Below are positions 9,607 through 19,275 of a stretch of DNA of 64,000 nt, piece by piece. The translations under genes and the position numbers were made by a program. The DNA lies in NCBI GenBank assembly GCA_937936785.1, contig CALDDQ010000014.1, forward strand, positions 1-64,000. Reading direction: 5' to 3'. The notes under the pieces were generated by a model. It had not been told where the DNA came from. It saw nothing but the letters and a program-made list of their open reading frames with translations, and ran no database searches. The DNA is from an uncultured Endomicrobiia bacterium. Lineage in GTDB: Bacteria; Elusimicrobiota; Endomicrobiia; DTEH01. Within the stretch, counting starts at the first letter, position 1. Each line of letters begins with the position of its first letter.

Positions 9607-10293
9607 ATGAAAAATATTATAAATAAATCTATAGAAACTTTTTTAGCAGGGTTGAAAGAAAATCCTGTATTAGTAATGTTGATAGGTTTGTGTCCAGTAT
9701 TAGCATGTTCAACAACTGCAAACGATGCTTTAGGCATGGGTATTGCTGCGACATTCGTTTTAGTTTGTTCCAACATTTTAGTTTCAGCAATAAGAAAGAT
9801 AATCCCTTCTGAAATAAGAATCCCAATATTTATAGTTATAATTGCAACTTTTACAACGATAGTAGATTATACAATGAAAGCTTATTTGCCAAAACTTTCA
9901 GAGAGTTTAGGTGTATTTGTTCCATTGATTGTTGTAAATTGTATAATACTAGCAAGAGCAGAATCTTTTGCTTATAGAAATAATATATTTTTATCATTTA
10001 TTGATGGTCTTGGGATGGGCTTTGGTTTTACGATAGCAATAGTTTGTGTAGCTTTAGTAAGACAGTTTTTAGGTGCTGGGAATATTTTTAATTCAGCTAA
10101 GTTAATATCAAATCCTATTTTAATAATGATTTTGCCCCCGGGTGCGTTTTTAGTTTTAGGATGTTTAGTTGCTTTGGTAAAATATATAGAGAATAAAGTT
10201 AAACAAAATCAACCAAAAGTGATAAGTAATTTACCTTCATCATGTGAATCATGTGCAAAAAAATCTTTTTGTGTGATAAAAATTGAAAATTAG
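9607..10293 (+). CDS. rnfE: Rnf electron transport complex subunit E
   Basis: MKNIINKSIETFLAGLKENPVLVMLIGLCPVLACSTTANDALGMG; the start at 9607 fits homologues better than the supplied 9562. Confidence 0.95.
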   Translation: MKNIINKSIETFLAGLKENPVLVMLIGLCPVLACSTTANDALGMGIAATFVLVCSNILVSAIRKIIPSEIRIPIFIVIIATFTTIVDYTMKAYLPKLSESLGVFVPLIVVNCIILARAESFAYRNNIFLSFIDGLGMGFGFTIAIVCVALVRQFLGAGNIFNSAKLISNPILIMILPPGAFLVLGCLVALVKYIENKVKQNQPKVISNLPSSCESCAKKSFCVIKIEN

Positions 10294-10312
10294 TTTAAGG
10301 AAATAAAAAATA

Positions 10313-10903
10313 ATGAATAATAGTTCAACACTTTTTGCAATAATAGTTTCTTCAATGTTTGTAAATAATATAATATTGATGCGATTTATTGGTTTATGTT
10401 CATTTTTTGGTGTATCTAATAAATTTTCTTCTGCAATAGGAATGTCAGGTGCAGTATTTTTTGTTATGTTATTAGCAACAATAAGTTCGTGGTTAATTTA
10501 TTATTTTGTTTTAGTGCCGTTAAATCTTGTTTTTTTGAAAATTATAGTTTTTATAATAGTAATATCTTCTTTAGTTCAATTTGTAGAATTGTTTATGAAA
10601 AAGAATATTCCAGGTTTGTTTAAAGCATTGGGGATATTCTTGCCCTTAATAACAACAAATTGTGCAATTTTAGGAGTGACATTTTTGATGTTAGATTATA
10701 AATTTAATTTAGGACAATCCATAGTTTATGCAATAGGTGTTGCGGGAGGATATTCTTTAGCAATATTACTATTTTCTTCAATAAGAGAAAGGCTAGAAAT
10801 TGCACCATTACCAAATGCTATGAAAGGTTATTCAATAGTTTTTATTACAGCAGCATTAATGTCATTAGCATTTATGGGTTTAGTAGGACTTTTTGGATAC
10901 TAA
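10313..10903 (+). CDS. rnfA: Rnf electron transport complex subunit A
   Basis: FVNNIILMRFIGLCSFFGVSNKFSSAIGMSGAV; multi-TM; adjacent to rnfE and rnfB. Confidence 0.95.
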   Translation: MNNSSTLFAIIVSSMFVNNIILMRFIGLCSFFGVSNKFSSAIGMSGAVFFVMLLATISSWLIYYFVLVPLNLVFLKIIVFIIVISSLVQFVELFMKKNIPGLFKALGIFLPLITTNCAILGVTFLMLDYKFNLGQSIVYAIGVAGGYSLAILLFSSIRERLEIAPLPNAMKGYSIVFITAALMSLAFMGLVGLFGY

Positions 10904-10908
10904 AAATT

Positions 10909-11772
10909 ATGAATAACGTTATACAAACAATGTTATTATCTTCTGGTTTAATGATTATTGCGGGGGTATTAATTGGTTTAGGATTAGGTTTTGCTGCAAA
11001 TAAGTTTAAAATAAAAGTTGATCCAAGAAAAGAAAATATTTTGAAAATACTGCCCGGTTCAAACTGTGGTACTTGTGGGTTTATAGGATGTGAACAATAT
11101 GCAAGTGCAATAGTTGAGCAAAACGTAGATATATCTATGTGTCGTCCTGGAGGACAAAATGCTGCAAACAAAATTGCACAAATATTAGGTAAAGAATCTA
11201 AAAATGTTGAGAGAAAAGTTGCTCAGGTTTTATGTTCTGGTGGGGTTAGATGCAAAAATGATTTTGTTTATAGTGGAATAAAAAAATGTTCTTATTCGAA
11301 AAAATTTTTTCAAGGACAAAAAAAATGTAAATATGCATGTTTAGGTTTTGGTGATTGTGTAGAAGTATGTCCTTTTGATGCGATATATATTAATGAATAT
11401 GGAGTTGCTGAAGTAGATTTTTTAAAGTGTACAGGTTGTGGCTTATGTGTAAAATCTTGTCCTCAGAAAATAATAAAACTTGTAGGTTGTGAGTATAAAG
11501 TACACATAAAATGTTCCTCAAAAGATAGAGGTGCTTTTGTTAAACAAATTTGTTCTGTTGGGTGTATAGGGTGTGGTATATGTGCAAAAGTGTGTCATGT
11601 AAAAGATATTTATTTGGATTCAAATTTAGCGGTTATGAAATATGATAAATGTGATAATTGCAAAGTTTGTGAAACTAAATGTCCAACAGGGAGTATAATT
11701 TTTGGCAATGGAACAGCAAAAGATAAGAAAAAATTAGGACAGACTAATTTAGAACTAAATCTTGTAAAATAA
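10909..11772 (+). CDS. rnfB: Rnf electron transport complex subunit B (multi-cluster)
   Basis: LPGSNCGTCGFIGCEQYASAIVEQNVDISMCRPGG followed by four Cys-rich cluster motifs. Confidence 0.95.
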   Translation: MNNVIQTMLLSSGLMIIAGVLIGLGLGFAANKFKIKVDPRKENILKILPGSNCGTCGFIGCEQYASAIVEQNVDISMCRPGGQNAANKIAQILGKESKNVERKVAQVLCSGGVRCKNDFVYSGIKKCSYSKKFFQGQKKCKYACLGFGDCVEVCPFDAIYINEYGVAEVDFLKCTGCGLCVKSCPQKIIKLVGCEYKVHIKCSSKDRGAFVKQICSVGCIGCGICAKVCHVKDIYLDSNLAVMKYDKCDNCKVCETKCPTGSIIFGNGTAKDKKKLGQTNLELNLVK

Positions 11773-11901
11773 GTGTTAATATTATAATTAAAACCCAATA
11801 TGTAAAATATATTTTATAAGTAAGTTCTATATAAAGAAAATAATGTGTTTGTGAAAATCTAATGGTTACAAAAATTTCAATATAAAATAGGAGAATTTGT
11901 T

Positions 11902-12714
11902 ATGGTTGCAATAAATATAAAAAATTTGTTAGAGTCAGGAGTACATTTTGGACACCAAACACGGAAGTGGAATCCAAAAATGAAAAAATACATTTTTGGT
12001 GCAAGAAATAAAATTCATATTTTAGATTTACAGAAGACAATAAAAGAAATTAGAGGTGTATACAGAATGATTCGTGATACCATATCATCAGGTAAGACAA
12101 TTTTGTTTGTTGGTACAAAACCGCAAGCACAACAAACAGTAAAAGAGGAAGCACAACGATGTGGTGCTTTTTACGTTAATCAGAGATGGTTAGGTGGAAC
12201 ATTGACAAATTTTGAAACAATTAAAAAGTCCATAAATAACATGGAACAGCTTGAAAAGATGAAATCGGATGGAATTTTTGATAAACTATCAAAAAAAGAA
12301 GCTACAATGAAAACAAAACAACTTACAAAACTACAAAATGATCTTGAAGGAATTCGTGAAATGAAAGAGTTACCCGGGATTGTTTTTATTGTTGACACTG
12401 TAAAAGAAAATATTGCATTACGAGAAGCAAAAAGGATGAAAATTCCTGTAGTAGCAATTTGTGATACTGATGCAGATCCAGAACTGGTTGATTATCCAAT
12501 TCCTGCGAATGATGATGCAATTAGATCAATAAAACTTATTTGTGGAATAATTGCAGATGCAGTTATTGAAGGTAAAAATCTTAATACTAGTAAACCTGAA
12601 CAAGAAAAATCTTTAGATGTAGAAATTCCTATTTCGCAACCAATTTTAGAGGAAGAATTGAAACAGGAAATAAATTTTAGTGAAAGTGAGGAGAAAGACA
12701 GTGAGCTCAAATAA
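11902..12714 (+). CDS. rpsB: 30S ribosomal protein S2
   Basis: [38 protein letters not shown]. Confidence 0.98.
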   Translation: MVAINIKNLLESGVHFGHQTRKWNPKMKKYIFGARNKIHILDLQKTIKEIRGVYRMIRDTISSGKTILFVGTKPQAQQTVKEEAQRCGAFYVNQRWLGGTLTNFETIKKSINNMEQLEKMKSDGIFDKLSKKEATMKTKQLTKLQNDLEGIREMKELPGIVFIVDTVKENIALREAKRMKIPVVAICDTDADPELVDYPIPANDDAIRSIKLICGIIADAVIEGKNLNTSKPEQEKSLDVEIPISQPILEEELKQEINFSESEEKDSELK

Positions 12715-13324
12715 AAATATAACAGAATTAGTCCAAAAACTTAGAACAATTTCAGGTGCAGGGATTTTAGAATGTAAAAAGGTTTTAGAAGAAACAAATA
12801 ATGATATTGAAAAATCTTTAGTGTTATTAAGAGAACGTGGTGCAACTAAAGCAATTAACAAATCAATGCGTAGTGCAAATAATGGTATTATTAGTACATA
12901 TATCCACGCTGGTGATAAAATAGGTGTTATGGTAGAACTTAACTGTGAGACAGATTTTGTTGCCAGAACAGAAGAGTTTAAAAAATTAGCTAAAGAAATT
13001 TGTATGCAAATTGCAGCTTTTAACCCCAGGTGGGTAAAAAAAGAAGATGTTCCAAAAGAAGTTCTTGAACAAGAGAAAGAAATTTATAGAAAACAACTTA
13101 AACAGGATGAAAAAAATAAGTCTAAACCAGATAGTGTAATAGAAAAAATTGTCGAAGGGCGAATTATAAAATTTTATGAAGAGACCTGTCTACTTGAACA
13201 ACCATATATGCGTGATACCCAGGGGAAACAAAAGATTAAAGATTTGATTGTAGAAACAATTGCAAAAATTGGTGAAAATATTACTGTGAAACGTTTTGTA
13301 AGATATGTTTTAGGAGAAGAATAA
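12701..13324 (+). CDS. tsf: Elongation factor Ts
   Basis: [28 protein letters not shown] start at 12701 with GAGGAG SD at 12688-12693, preferred over the supplied 12680 GTG. Confidence 0.95.
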   Translation: MSSNKNITELVQKLRTISGAGILECKKVLEETNNDIEKSLVLLRERGATKAINKSMRSANNGIISTYIHAGDKIGVMVELNCETDFVARTEEFKKLAKEICMQIAAFNPRWVKKEDVPKEVLEQEKEIYRKQLKQDEKNKSKPDSVIEKIVEGRIIKFYEETCLLEQPYMRDTQGKQKIKDLIVETIAKIGENITVKRFVRYVLGEE

Positions 13325-13330
13325 AATTCT

Positions 13331-13357
13331 TAAAAAAATAAATCTTTTATTTTTTTA
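13331..13357. terminator. A:T-only hairpin, possible terminator after rpsB-tsf
   Basis: TAAAAAAATAAA-TCT-TTTATTTTTTTA, 12-bp perfect stem a few nt after the tsf stop. Confidence 0.4.
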
Positions 13358-13403
13358 TATGACTAAAAATTCCTTGTCTAAATAATAATCTTGTTTCTAA
13401 TCT

Positions 13404-13430
13404 TTGACAGTTAGTTAAATAGTATAGAAT
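13404..13430 (+). promoter_or_regulatory. Candidate promoter for pyrH and downstream genes
   Basis: TTGACA (13404-13409), 15-nt spacer, TAGAAT (13425-13430). Confidence 0.45.
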
Positions 13431-13465
13431 AATTGAATTAAAAAAAATCTTTTTTGGAGGAAATA

Positions 13466-14170
13466 ATGTATAAAAGAGTGGTATTAAAACTTTCCGGTGA
13501 AAGTATTGGGGATAAAACTAATCACTCAGGTATTTCGGAAATTTCTTTGAAAGAAGTTGCTAAAGAAATTAAATTTGCAGTAGATAAAACTAAAGTACAG
13601 TTATGTATAGTTATTGGAGCTGGAAATATTTTTAGAGGCAAAGAAGTCAATTTTATTGAGCGGACAACTGCAGATTATATGGGAATGTTAGCAACAGTTA
13701 TAAATTCTTTAGCTTTACAAACATCTCTTGAAAGTGAAGGGTTGCAAACAAGAGTAATGTCAGCTATTGATATGCCAAAAATAGCAGAATCCTACATTCG
13801 GCGTAGAGCAATTAGACATTTAGAAAAAGGTAGAATTGTAATTTTTGCAGCAGGTACAGGAAATCCGTACTTTACCACAGACACTACAGCATCTTTACGT
13901 GCTATTGAGATTGGTTCTGATATATTAATAAAAGCGACCCAAGTTGATGGTGTTTATTCTTCTGATCCTAAAAAGGACAAAAATGCTAAAAAATATAAAA
14001 GTTTAACTTTTATGCAGGCAATAAATAAACAATTGAGAGTTATGGATACAACTGCATTTTCTTTGTGTATGGAAAATAATTTACCTGTAGTAGTTTTTGA
14101 TTTATATAAAAAAGGTAATTTGTTAAAAGTTTTGCAAGGGAAATCTTATGTTGGTACTATTATTAAATAG
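13466..14170 (+). CDS. pyrH: Uridylate kinase
   Basis: [17 protein letters not shown]...[12 protein letters not shown]...[21 protein letters not shown] at 13466 with GGAGG SD. Confidence 0.97.
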   Translation: MYKRVVLKLSGESIGDKTNHSGISEISLKEVAKEIKFAVDKTKVQLCIVIGAGNIFRGKEVNFIERTTADYMGMLATVINSLALQTSLESEGLQTRVMSAIDMPKIAESYIRRRAIRHLEKGRIVIFAAGTGNPYFTTDTTASLRAIEIGSDILIKATQVDGVYSSDPKKDKNAKKYKSLTFMQAINKQLRVMDTTAFSLCMENNLPVVVFDLYKKGNLLKVLQGKSYVGTIIK

Positions 14171-14258
14171 GTTTATAAATATTTATTTTTACTATTATAA
14201 TAATTAAGTTTTTATACAAGAAAGTTAACAAAACTGTGTATAATAGGAGGTATAACTT

Positions 14259-14813
14259 ATGATATCACAAATTTTGTCCAAGACAGAAGACTTGATGAAA
14301 AAATCTATAGAAAAATTTAAATCAGAACTTCAAACAATAAGAACTGGTCGTGCAAGTATAACTTTAGTAGAAGGAATTGAAGTTGAATGTTATAACTCAA
14401 AAATGACACTTAATCAGGTTGCTAATTTTAACATTGTGGAAGGAAAAATAATAGAAATTCGTCCTTGGGATGTTTCTGTTATTGCAAATATAGAAAAAGC
14501 AATATTAAAATCATCTTTAGGTCTTACTCCTGTAAATGATGGTAAAATGATAAAATTGACAGTGCCATCTCTAACTGATGAACGAAGACAAGAACTTATC
14601 AAAAAAGTTAACAAGATAGCAGAAACTTACCGGGTTTCTATAAGGAATGACAGACGGCTTGCTATGGAAGAAATTAAGAAAGCGTTAAAAGATAAAAAAA
14701 TTTCTGAAGATGACGAAAAAAAGGCAGAGGGGCAACTACAAAAGTTGACAGAAAATTATATAAAAAAAGTTGATGAATTTTTGGATGTAAAAGTTAAAGA
14801 AATTACAGAATAA
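14259..14813 (+). CDS. frr: Ribosome recycling factor
   Basis: MKKSIEKFKSELQTIRTGRASITLVEGIEVECY; VSIRNDRRLAMEEIKK. Confidence 0.97.
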   Translation: MISQILSKTEDLMKKSIEKFKSELQTIRTGRASITLVEGIEVECYNSKMTLNQVANFNIVEGKIIEIRPWDVSVIANIEKAILKSSLGLTPVNDGKMIKLTVPSLTDERRQELIKKVNKIAETYRVSIRNDRRLAMEEIKKALKDKKISEDDEKKAEGQLQKLTENYIKKVDEFLDVKVKEITE

Positions 14814-14826
14814 GGTTTTTTATAAT

Positions 14827-15549
14827 ATGTCTAATGTAAAAAAGTATGAATCAGAGATTGATTTTAATAACTTACCAAATCATGTAGCAATAATAATGGA
14901 TGGTAACGGTCGTTGGGCTAAACAAAGAAAGTTGCCAAGAATATTTGGACATCGGGCTGGGATGGGGTCTGTAAGAGTAATTATAGAGTTAGCAGTAAAA
15001 ATTAATTTAAAATATTTGTCATTATACGCTTTTTCTACTGAGAATTGGTCTCGTCCACAAAAAGAAATTTCTGGTTTGTTTAAACTTTTAAAATATTATA
15101 TTAGTTCGGAGAGGAAAAAAATTCTGAAAAATAATATAGTGCTCAATATAAGTGGTGATTTATCTAAATTAGACAAACAAACTCAAACAATGATTACAGA
15201 TTTGGTTAAAGAATCGTCAAAAAATACAGGGTTGGTGCTAAATTTATGTATAAACTATGGTTCAAGACAAGAAATTATCAGAGCTGTTAATGAGATTATA
15301 AATTCAAAAGAAAAAAATGTTGATGAAAATATTTTTAGAGAATATTTATATACAAAAAATATGCCTGATGTAGATTTGCTAATACGAACTTCAGGAGAAC
15401 AAAGAATTTCTAATTTTATGTTATGGCAAAGTGCATATGCAGAATTTTATTTTACTAAAACATTTTGGCCAGATTTTAGAAAAGAAGAGTTTTATAAAGC
15501 AATATTTGAGTTTCAAAAACGAAATAGAAGGTTTGGTAGTATAAAATGA
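14827..15549 (+). CDS. uppS: Isoprenyl (undecaprenyl) diphosphate synthase
   Basis: HVAIIMDGNGRWAKQRKLPRIFGHRAG; DLLIRTSGEQRISNFMLWQSAYAEFYF. Confidence 0.97.
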   Translation: MSNVKKYESEIDFNNLPNHVAIIMDGNGRWAKQRKLPRIFGHRAGMGSVRVIIELAVKINLKYLSLYAFSTENWSRPQKEISGLFKLLKYYISSERKKILKNNIVLNISGDLSKLDKQTQTMITDLVKESSKNTGLVLNLCINYGSRQEIIRAVNEIINSKEKNVDENIFREYLYTKNMPDVDLLIRTSGEQRISNFMLWQSAYAEFYFTKTFWPDFRKEEFYKAIFEFQKRNRRFGSIK

Positions 15550-16370
15550 TTTTGCCAAGAATTATAACAGCTATTTTTGGTATTCCGCTAATATTAGTAT
15601 CTGTTTATTATGGTTCTACGTTATATTTTATAACATTATTATTAGTATTACTTTATATGATAAAAGAATATGTTTATATGACGATAAATGCCGGATATGA
15701 AACTTCATTGGTAGGATCTGTTTTTTCTGGTGTATGTATTTTTTTAATAATAGTTTTAGAAGAGATGAATTTTATAAGAACAAACATATATTTAACTCCA
15801 GTGTTTGTAACAACAATATTTTTTATATTATTTTTTATAGAAATTTTACGACAGAAACCTGTTGGTTCTTTAGGTAGAATCGGGGTTAGTTTTATTGGAC
15901 CGGTATTATTTGGTTGGAGTTTAGCGCATATGTTTTTAATAAGAGATATTCGTCCTAAAGGGATGGAATATACAATCTTACTTTTTTTAACAATATGGAT
16001 TTGTGATACTGCAAGTTATATTTTTGGAATTTTGTGGGGTAGGAAAAAGTTGGCACAGAATATAAGTCCAAAAAAAAGTGTAGTTGGTTTAATTTCAGGT
16101 TTAATTGCAGGAATTTTTTCAGTAGTAATATTGAAACAGTTGTTAAATATAGAAATTATTAATACTCAAGGAACTATTATTCTGGGTTTTGGTTTAGCAT
16201 TTTTTACTTCTATCTCAGATTTAGCAGAATCATTGATAAAACGTGATTGTGGGTTTAAAGATTCAGATGATTTGCTACCTGGTCATGGTGGTATGATGGA
16301 TAGGTTTGACAGTTTTTTGTTTACAGCACCGTTTTATTTTTATTTTTTGATATATTTTTTAAAGAAATAA
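15546..16370 (+). CDS. cdsA: Phosphatidate cytidylyltransferase
   Basis: FGLAFFTSISDLAESLIKRDCGFKDSDDLLPGHGGMMDRFDSFLF signature. Confidence 0.96.
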   Translation: MILPRIITAIFGIPLILVSVYYGSTLYFITLLLVLLYMIKEYVYMTINAGYETSLVGSVFSGVCIFLIIVLEEMNFIRTNIYLTPVFVTTIFFILFFIEILRQKPVGSLGRIGVSFIGPVLFGWSLAHMFLIRDIRPKGMEYTILLFLTIWICDTASYIFGILWGRKKLAQNISPKKSVVGLISGLIAGIFSVVILKQLLNIEIINTQGTIILGFGLAFFTSISDLAESLIKRDCGFKDSDDLLPGHGGMMDRFDSFLFTAPFYFYFLIYFLKK

Positions 16371-16389
16371 TAGTTTTTGAAAAAAATTT

Positions 16390-17529
16390 ATGAAGAAAGT
16401 TTTAGTATTAGGTTCAACAGGTTCAATAGGACAGAATGTTCTTGATATTGTTTATCATAACAAAGAAAAGTTTAAAATAGTTGCTCTTACGACAAAATCT
16501 AATGTTCATTTATTACAGAAACAAATTAAAACATTTTCTCCAGAATATGTATGTATAACAGATAAAGTTGATATTGATTTTAAAAACAAAACTAAAGTAT
16601 TATATGGAGAAAATGGGTTAGAAGAAATAATAAAAATAACCAAACCGGATATTGTAGTAAATGCAGTGGTTGGTATTTGTGGACTTAAACCTTTACTTTG
16701 TTGTATAGATGAAAACATAAAAATAGTTGCGTTAGCAAACAAGGAATCAATAATTACTGGTGGTGAGATAGTTAAAAATAAACTAAAAAAATCTGGCACT
16801 AAAATTATTCCAGTAGATAGTGAACATTCTGCTATATTTCAATGTTTAAGAAATGAATCAATAAATAATGTAAAAAAAATTGTTTTAACTGCTTCCGGTG
16901 GTCCGTTGTTTAATAAAAGGAAGAATAAAAAAATGTCTCATAGTGTGGAATCTATTGTTAATCATCCAGTATGGAAGATGGGGAAAAAAATTTCTGTAGA
17001 TTCTGCAACAATGATGAACAAAGGGTTTGAATATATAGAGGCACATTATTTGTTTGGTATTCCATATGAAAAAATAGATATATTAATTCATCCACAATCA
17101 ATAGTGCACAGTTTTGTAGAGTTTGTAGATAACAATGTAATAGGATTGTTTTCTGAGCCTGATATGCGTTTGCCGATATCTTATGCTATGATGTTTCCAG
17201 AGAGACTAAATTTAAATATAAAAAGGTTAGATTTGGACAAATTAAATAATTTAGAATTTTTTTTGCCAGATTATAAGATGTTTCCATTATTAAAACTTGT
17301 TATTCAGTATGCAAAAATTTCTCCTAGTTATATAATAGCAATAAACGCAGCAAACGAGGTTGCAGTTAATATGTTTACTAATAAAAAAATAAAGTTTAAG
17401 CATATAAACAAAATAGTCCAAGATGTAGTGAAAAAACATAAAATTAAAAAAGTTAGTGCTATAGAAGATGTTTTTGAAATAGATTCAATTACAAGAAATT
17501 ATGTTAATAAAATCTTAGATAAAATTTAA
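16390..17529 (+). CDS. dxr: 1-deoxy-D-xylulose 5-phosphate reductoisomerase
   Basis: KKVLVLGSTGSIGQNVLDIV; ALANKESIITGGEIV; IPVDSEHSAIFQCL. Confidence 0.97.
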   Translation: MKKVLVLGSTGSIGQNVLDIVYHNKEKFKIVALTTKSNVHLLQKQIKTFSPEYVCITDKVDIDFKNKTKVLYGENGLEEIIKITKPDIVVNAVVGICGLKPLLCCIDENIKIVALANKESIITGGEIVKNKLKKSGTKIIPVDSEHSAIFQCLRNESINNVKKIVLTASGGPLFNKRKNKKMSHSVESIVNHPVWKMGKKISVDSATMMNKGFEYIEAHYLFGIPYEKIDILIHPQSIVHSFVEFVDNNVIGLFSEPDMRLPISYAMMFPERLNLNIKRLDLDKLNNLEFFLPDYKMFPLLKLVIQYAKISPSYIIAINAANEVAVNMFTNKKIKFKHINKIVQDVVKKHKIKKVSAIEDVFEIDSITRNYVNKILDKI

Positions 17530-17543
17530 AAGGAATAAAAACA

Positions 17544-18581
17544 ATGACAATAATATGGATAATTTTTGGGTTAGGAGTGGTAATATTTTTTCATGAATTA
17601 GGACATTTTGTGTTAGCAAAAATTTTTAAATTGAAGGTATTACAATTTTCATTCGGTTTAGGGAGAGAAATTGTAGGTTTTACTTACAAAGATACAAGAT
17701 ATTCAATATGTTTATTTCCATTTGCTGGAGCAGTAAAAATTAAAGGAGAAAATTTAGATGACGAAAATTATGAAAAAGACAGTTTTTTAGGTATAAAATG
17801 GTATAAAAGGATTTTAGTAATTTTTGCAGGACCATTTATGAACTATGTTTTAGCTTTTATATTATTTTTATTTTTATCTATGTATTATGGAGTAGCAGAG
17901 ATTTCAAATGAATCCATTGTTGGCGATGTTATTTTAAATATGCCAGCAAATAAAGTTGGGATTATTCCTGGGGATAGAATAATTAAAATTAATGGCATAG
18001 AAATAAAAAAATGGACAGATATGGCACAAATAATACATTCTAATGCAGATAAAAAAATTCAAGTTTTGGTGTTAAGAGAAAATAAAAATATTATGTTAGA
18101 GGTTGTGCCAACAAAAGATCCTGTCAGTGGTTTAGGAGTTATAGGTATAGTTCCAGGTTATGTTACGAAAAAAGTTTCTTTTTTAAATTCAGTAAAAATT
18201 GCTTTGTTTCAGCCGGTTGCAATAAGTGTTGTTTCAGTAAAATATTTGGTAGAAAAAATTGTTAAACTACAAAAGCCGGAAGTTGCTGGACCGATAGGTA
18301 TTGTACAAGTTATGGCAAAAGCAGTTAAAAGTGGTGTTGAACAGTTTGTTTATACAATAGCACTAATTTCTTGTGCTGTTGGTTTGTTTAATTTGTTTCC
18401 AATACCGATACTTGATGGAGGACATATTGTTTTTAGTTTTGTAGAAGGAATAATTCGTCGTCGCACATCAAAAAAAGTTTATGAGATTGCAAATTATATA
18501 GGTTTATTTTTAATTTTATCATTATTTATTTTTGCAACATATAGCGATATTTTAAGAAATATTCATGGATTTAAAAAGTGA
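17544..18581 (+). CDS. rseP: Site-2 protease RseP (M50, PDZ)
   Basis: FFHELGHFVLAK (HExxH); PDZ region; NLFPIPILDGGHIVF. Confidence 0.95.
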   Translation: MTIIWIIFGLGVVIFFHELGHFVLAKIFKLKVLQFSFGLGREIVGFTYKDTRYSICLFPFAGAVKIKGENLDDENYEKDSFLGIKWYKRILVIFAGPFMNYVLAFILFLFLSMYYGVAEISNESIVGDVILNMPANKVGIIPGDRIIKINGIEIKKWTDMAQIIHSNADKKIQVLVLRENKNIMLEVVPTKDPVSGLGVIGIVPGYVTKKVSFLNSVKIALFQPVAISVVSVKYLVEKIVKLQKPEVAGPIGIVQVMAKAVKSGVEQFVYTIALISCAVGLFNLFPIPILDGGHIVFSFVEGIIRRRTSKKVYEIANYIGLFLILSLFIFATYSDILRNIHGFKK

Positions 18582-19261
18582 AGTTGACAATAATAATTCC
18601 GGTATTTAATGAAAGTAAAACTATAAGTGAAGTTTTGAATAAAGTTCTTTCATTAAACTTGGAGAAAGAAGTTATAATTGTTGATGATGGATCTACGGAT
18701 GGTACCAGAGAAATATTAGAAGAACTAAATCTAAAAAATAAGAATTTAAAAATAATATTTCATGATAAAAATTTAGGTAAAGGTAGTGCAATTAGAACAG
18801 CTTTATCGGAAGTAACTGGCGAGATAGTTTGTGTTCAAGATGCAGATTTAGAGTATGATGTTAACGAAATTTTGTTGTTAATAAAATGTTTTGAAAAAGA
18901 AAATGTAGGTGCTGTTTATGGGTCAAGGTTTTTAAAAGATAATCCAATATCATACAGAAAATATTTTTTAGGAAATAAAGTTATAACTTTTATAATAAAT
19001 TTTTTTTATAATGGTAGTTATACAGATTCTTATACATGTTACAAACTAATAAAAACCGATGTAATAAAAAAATTAAATCTTGAGAGTAAAAGGTTTGAAA
19101 TAGAAGCCGAGATAAGTATAAAGTTGATAAAAAATAAAATAAATATAGTAGAATTCCCTATAAGTTATAATCCAAGAAAAATTGAAGAAGGTAAAAAAAT
19201 CAAATTTATTGATGCAATAAAGGCTTTCCTTATAGTTTTAAAATATAAAATCATCAAATAA
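18578..19261 (+). CDS. Glycosyltransferase family 2
   Basis: KLTIIIPVFNESKTISEVLNKVL...VIIVDDGSTDGTREIL...NLGKGSAIRTAL. Confidence 0.92.
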   Translation: MKLTIIIPVFNESKTISEVLNKVLSLNLEKEVIIVDDGSTDGTREILEELNLKNKNLKIIFHDKNLGKGSAIRTALSEVTGEIVCVQDADLEYDVNEILLLIKCFEKENVGAVYGSRFLKDNPISYRKYFLGNKVITFIINFFYNGSYTDSYTCYKLIKTDVIKKLNLESKRFEIEAEISIKLIKNKINIVEFPISYNPRKIEEGKKIKFIDAIKAFLIVLKYKIIK

Positions 19262-19275
19262 CATAATTCATAATA

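Noticed and set aside
11773-11901. A/T palindrome TAAAATATATTTTA before rpsB
   Set aside because: Fully A/T, no loop or U-tract geometry; expected by chance in this composition.
14171-14258. TATAAT-like hexamer before frr
   Set aside because: TATAAT directly abuts the AGGAGG SD with no proper -35, so it is probably an A/T-rich spacer and not a promoter.
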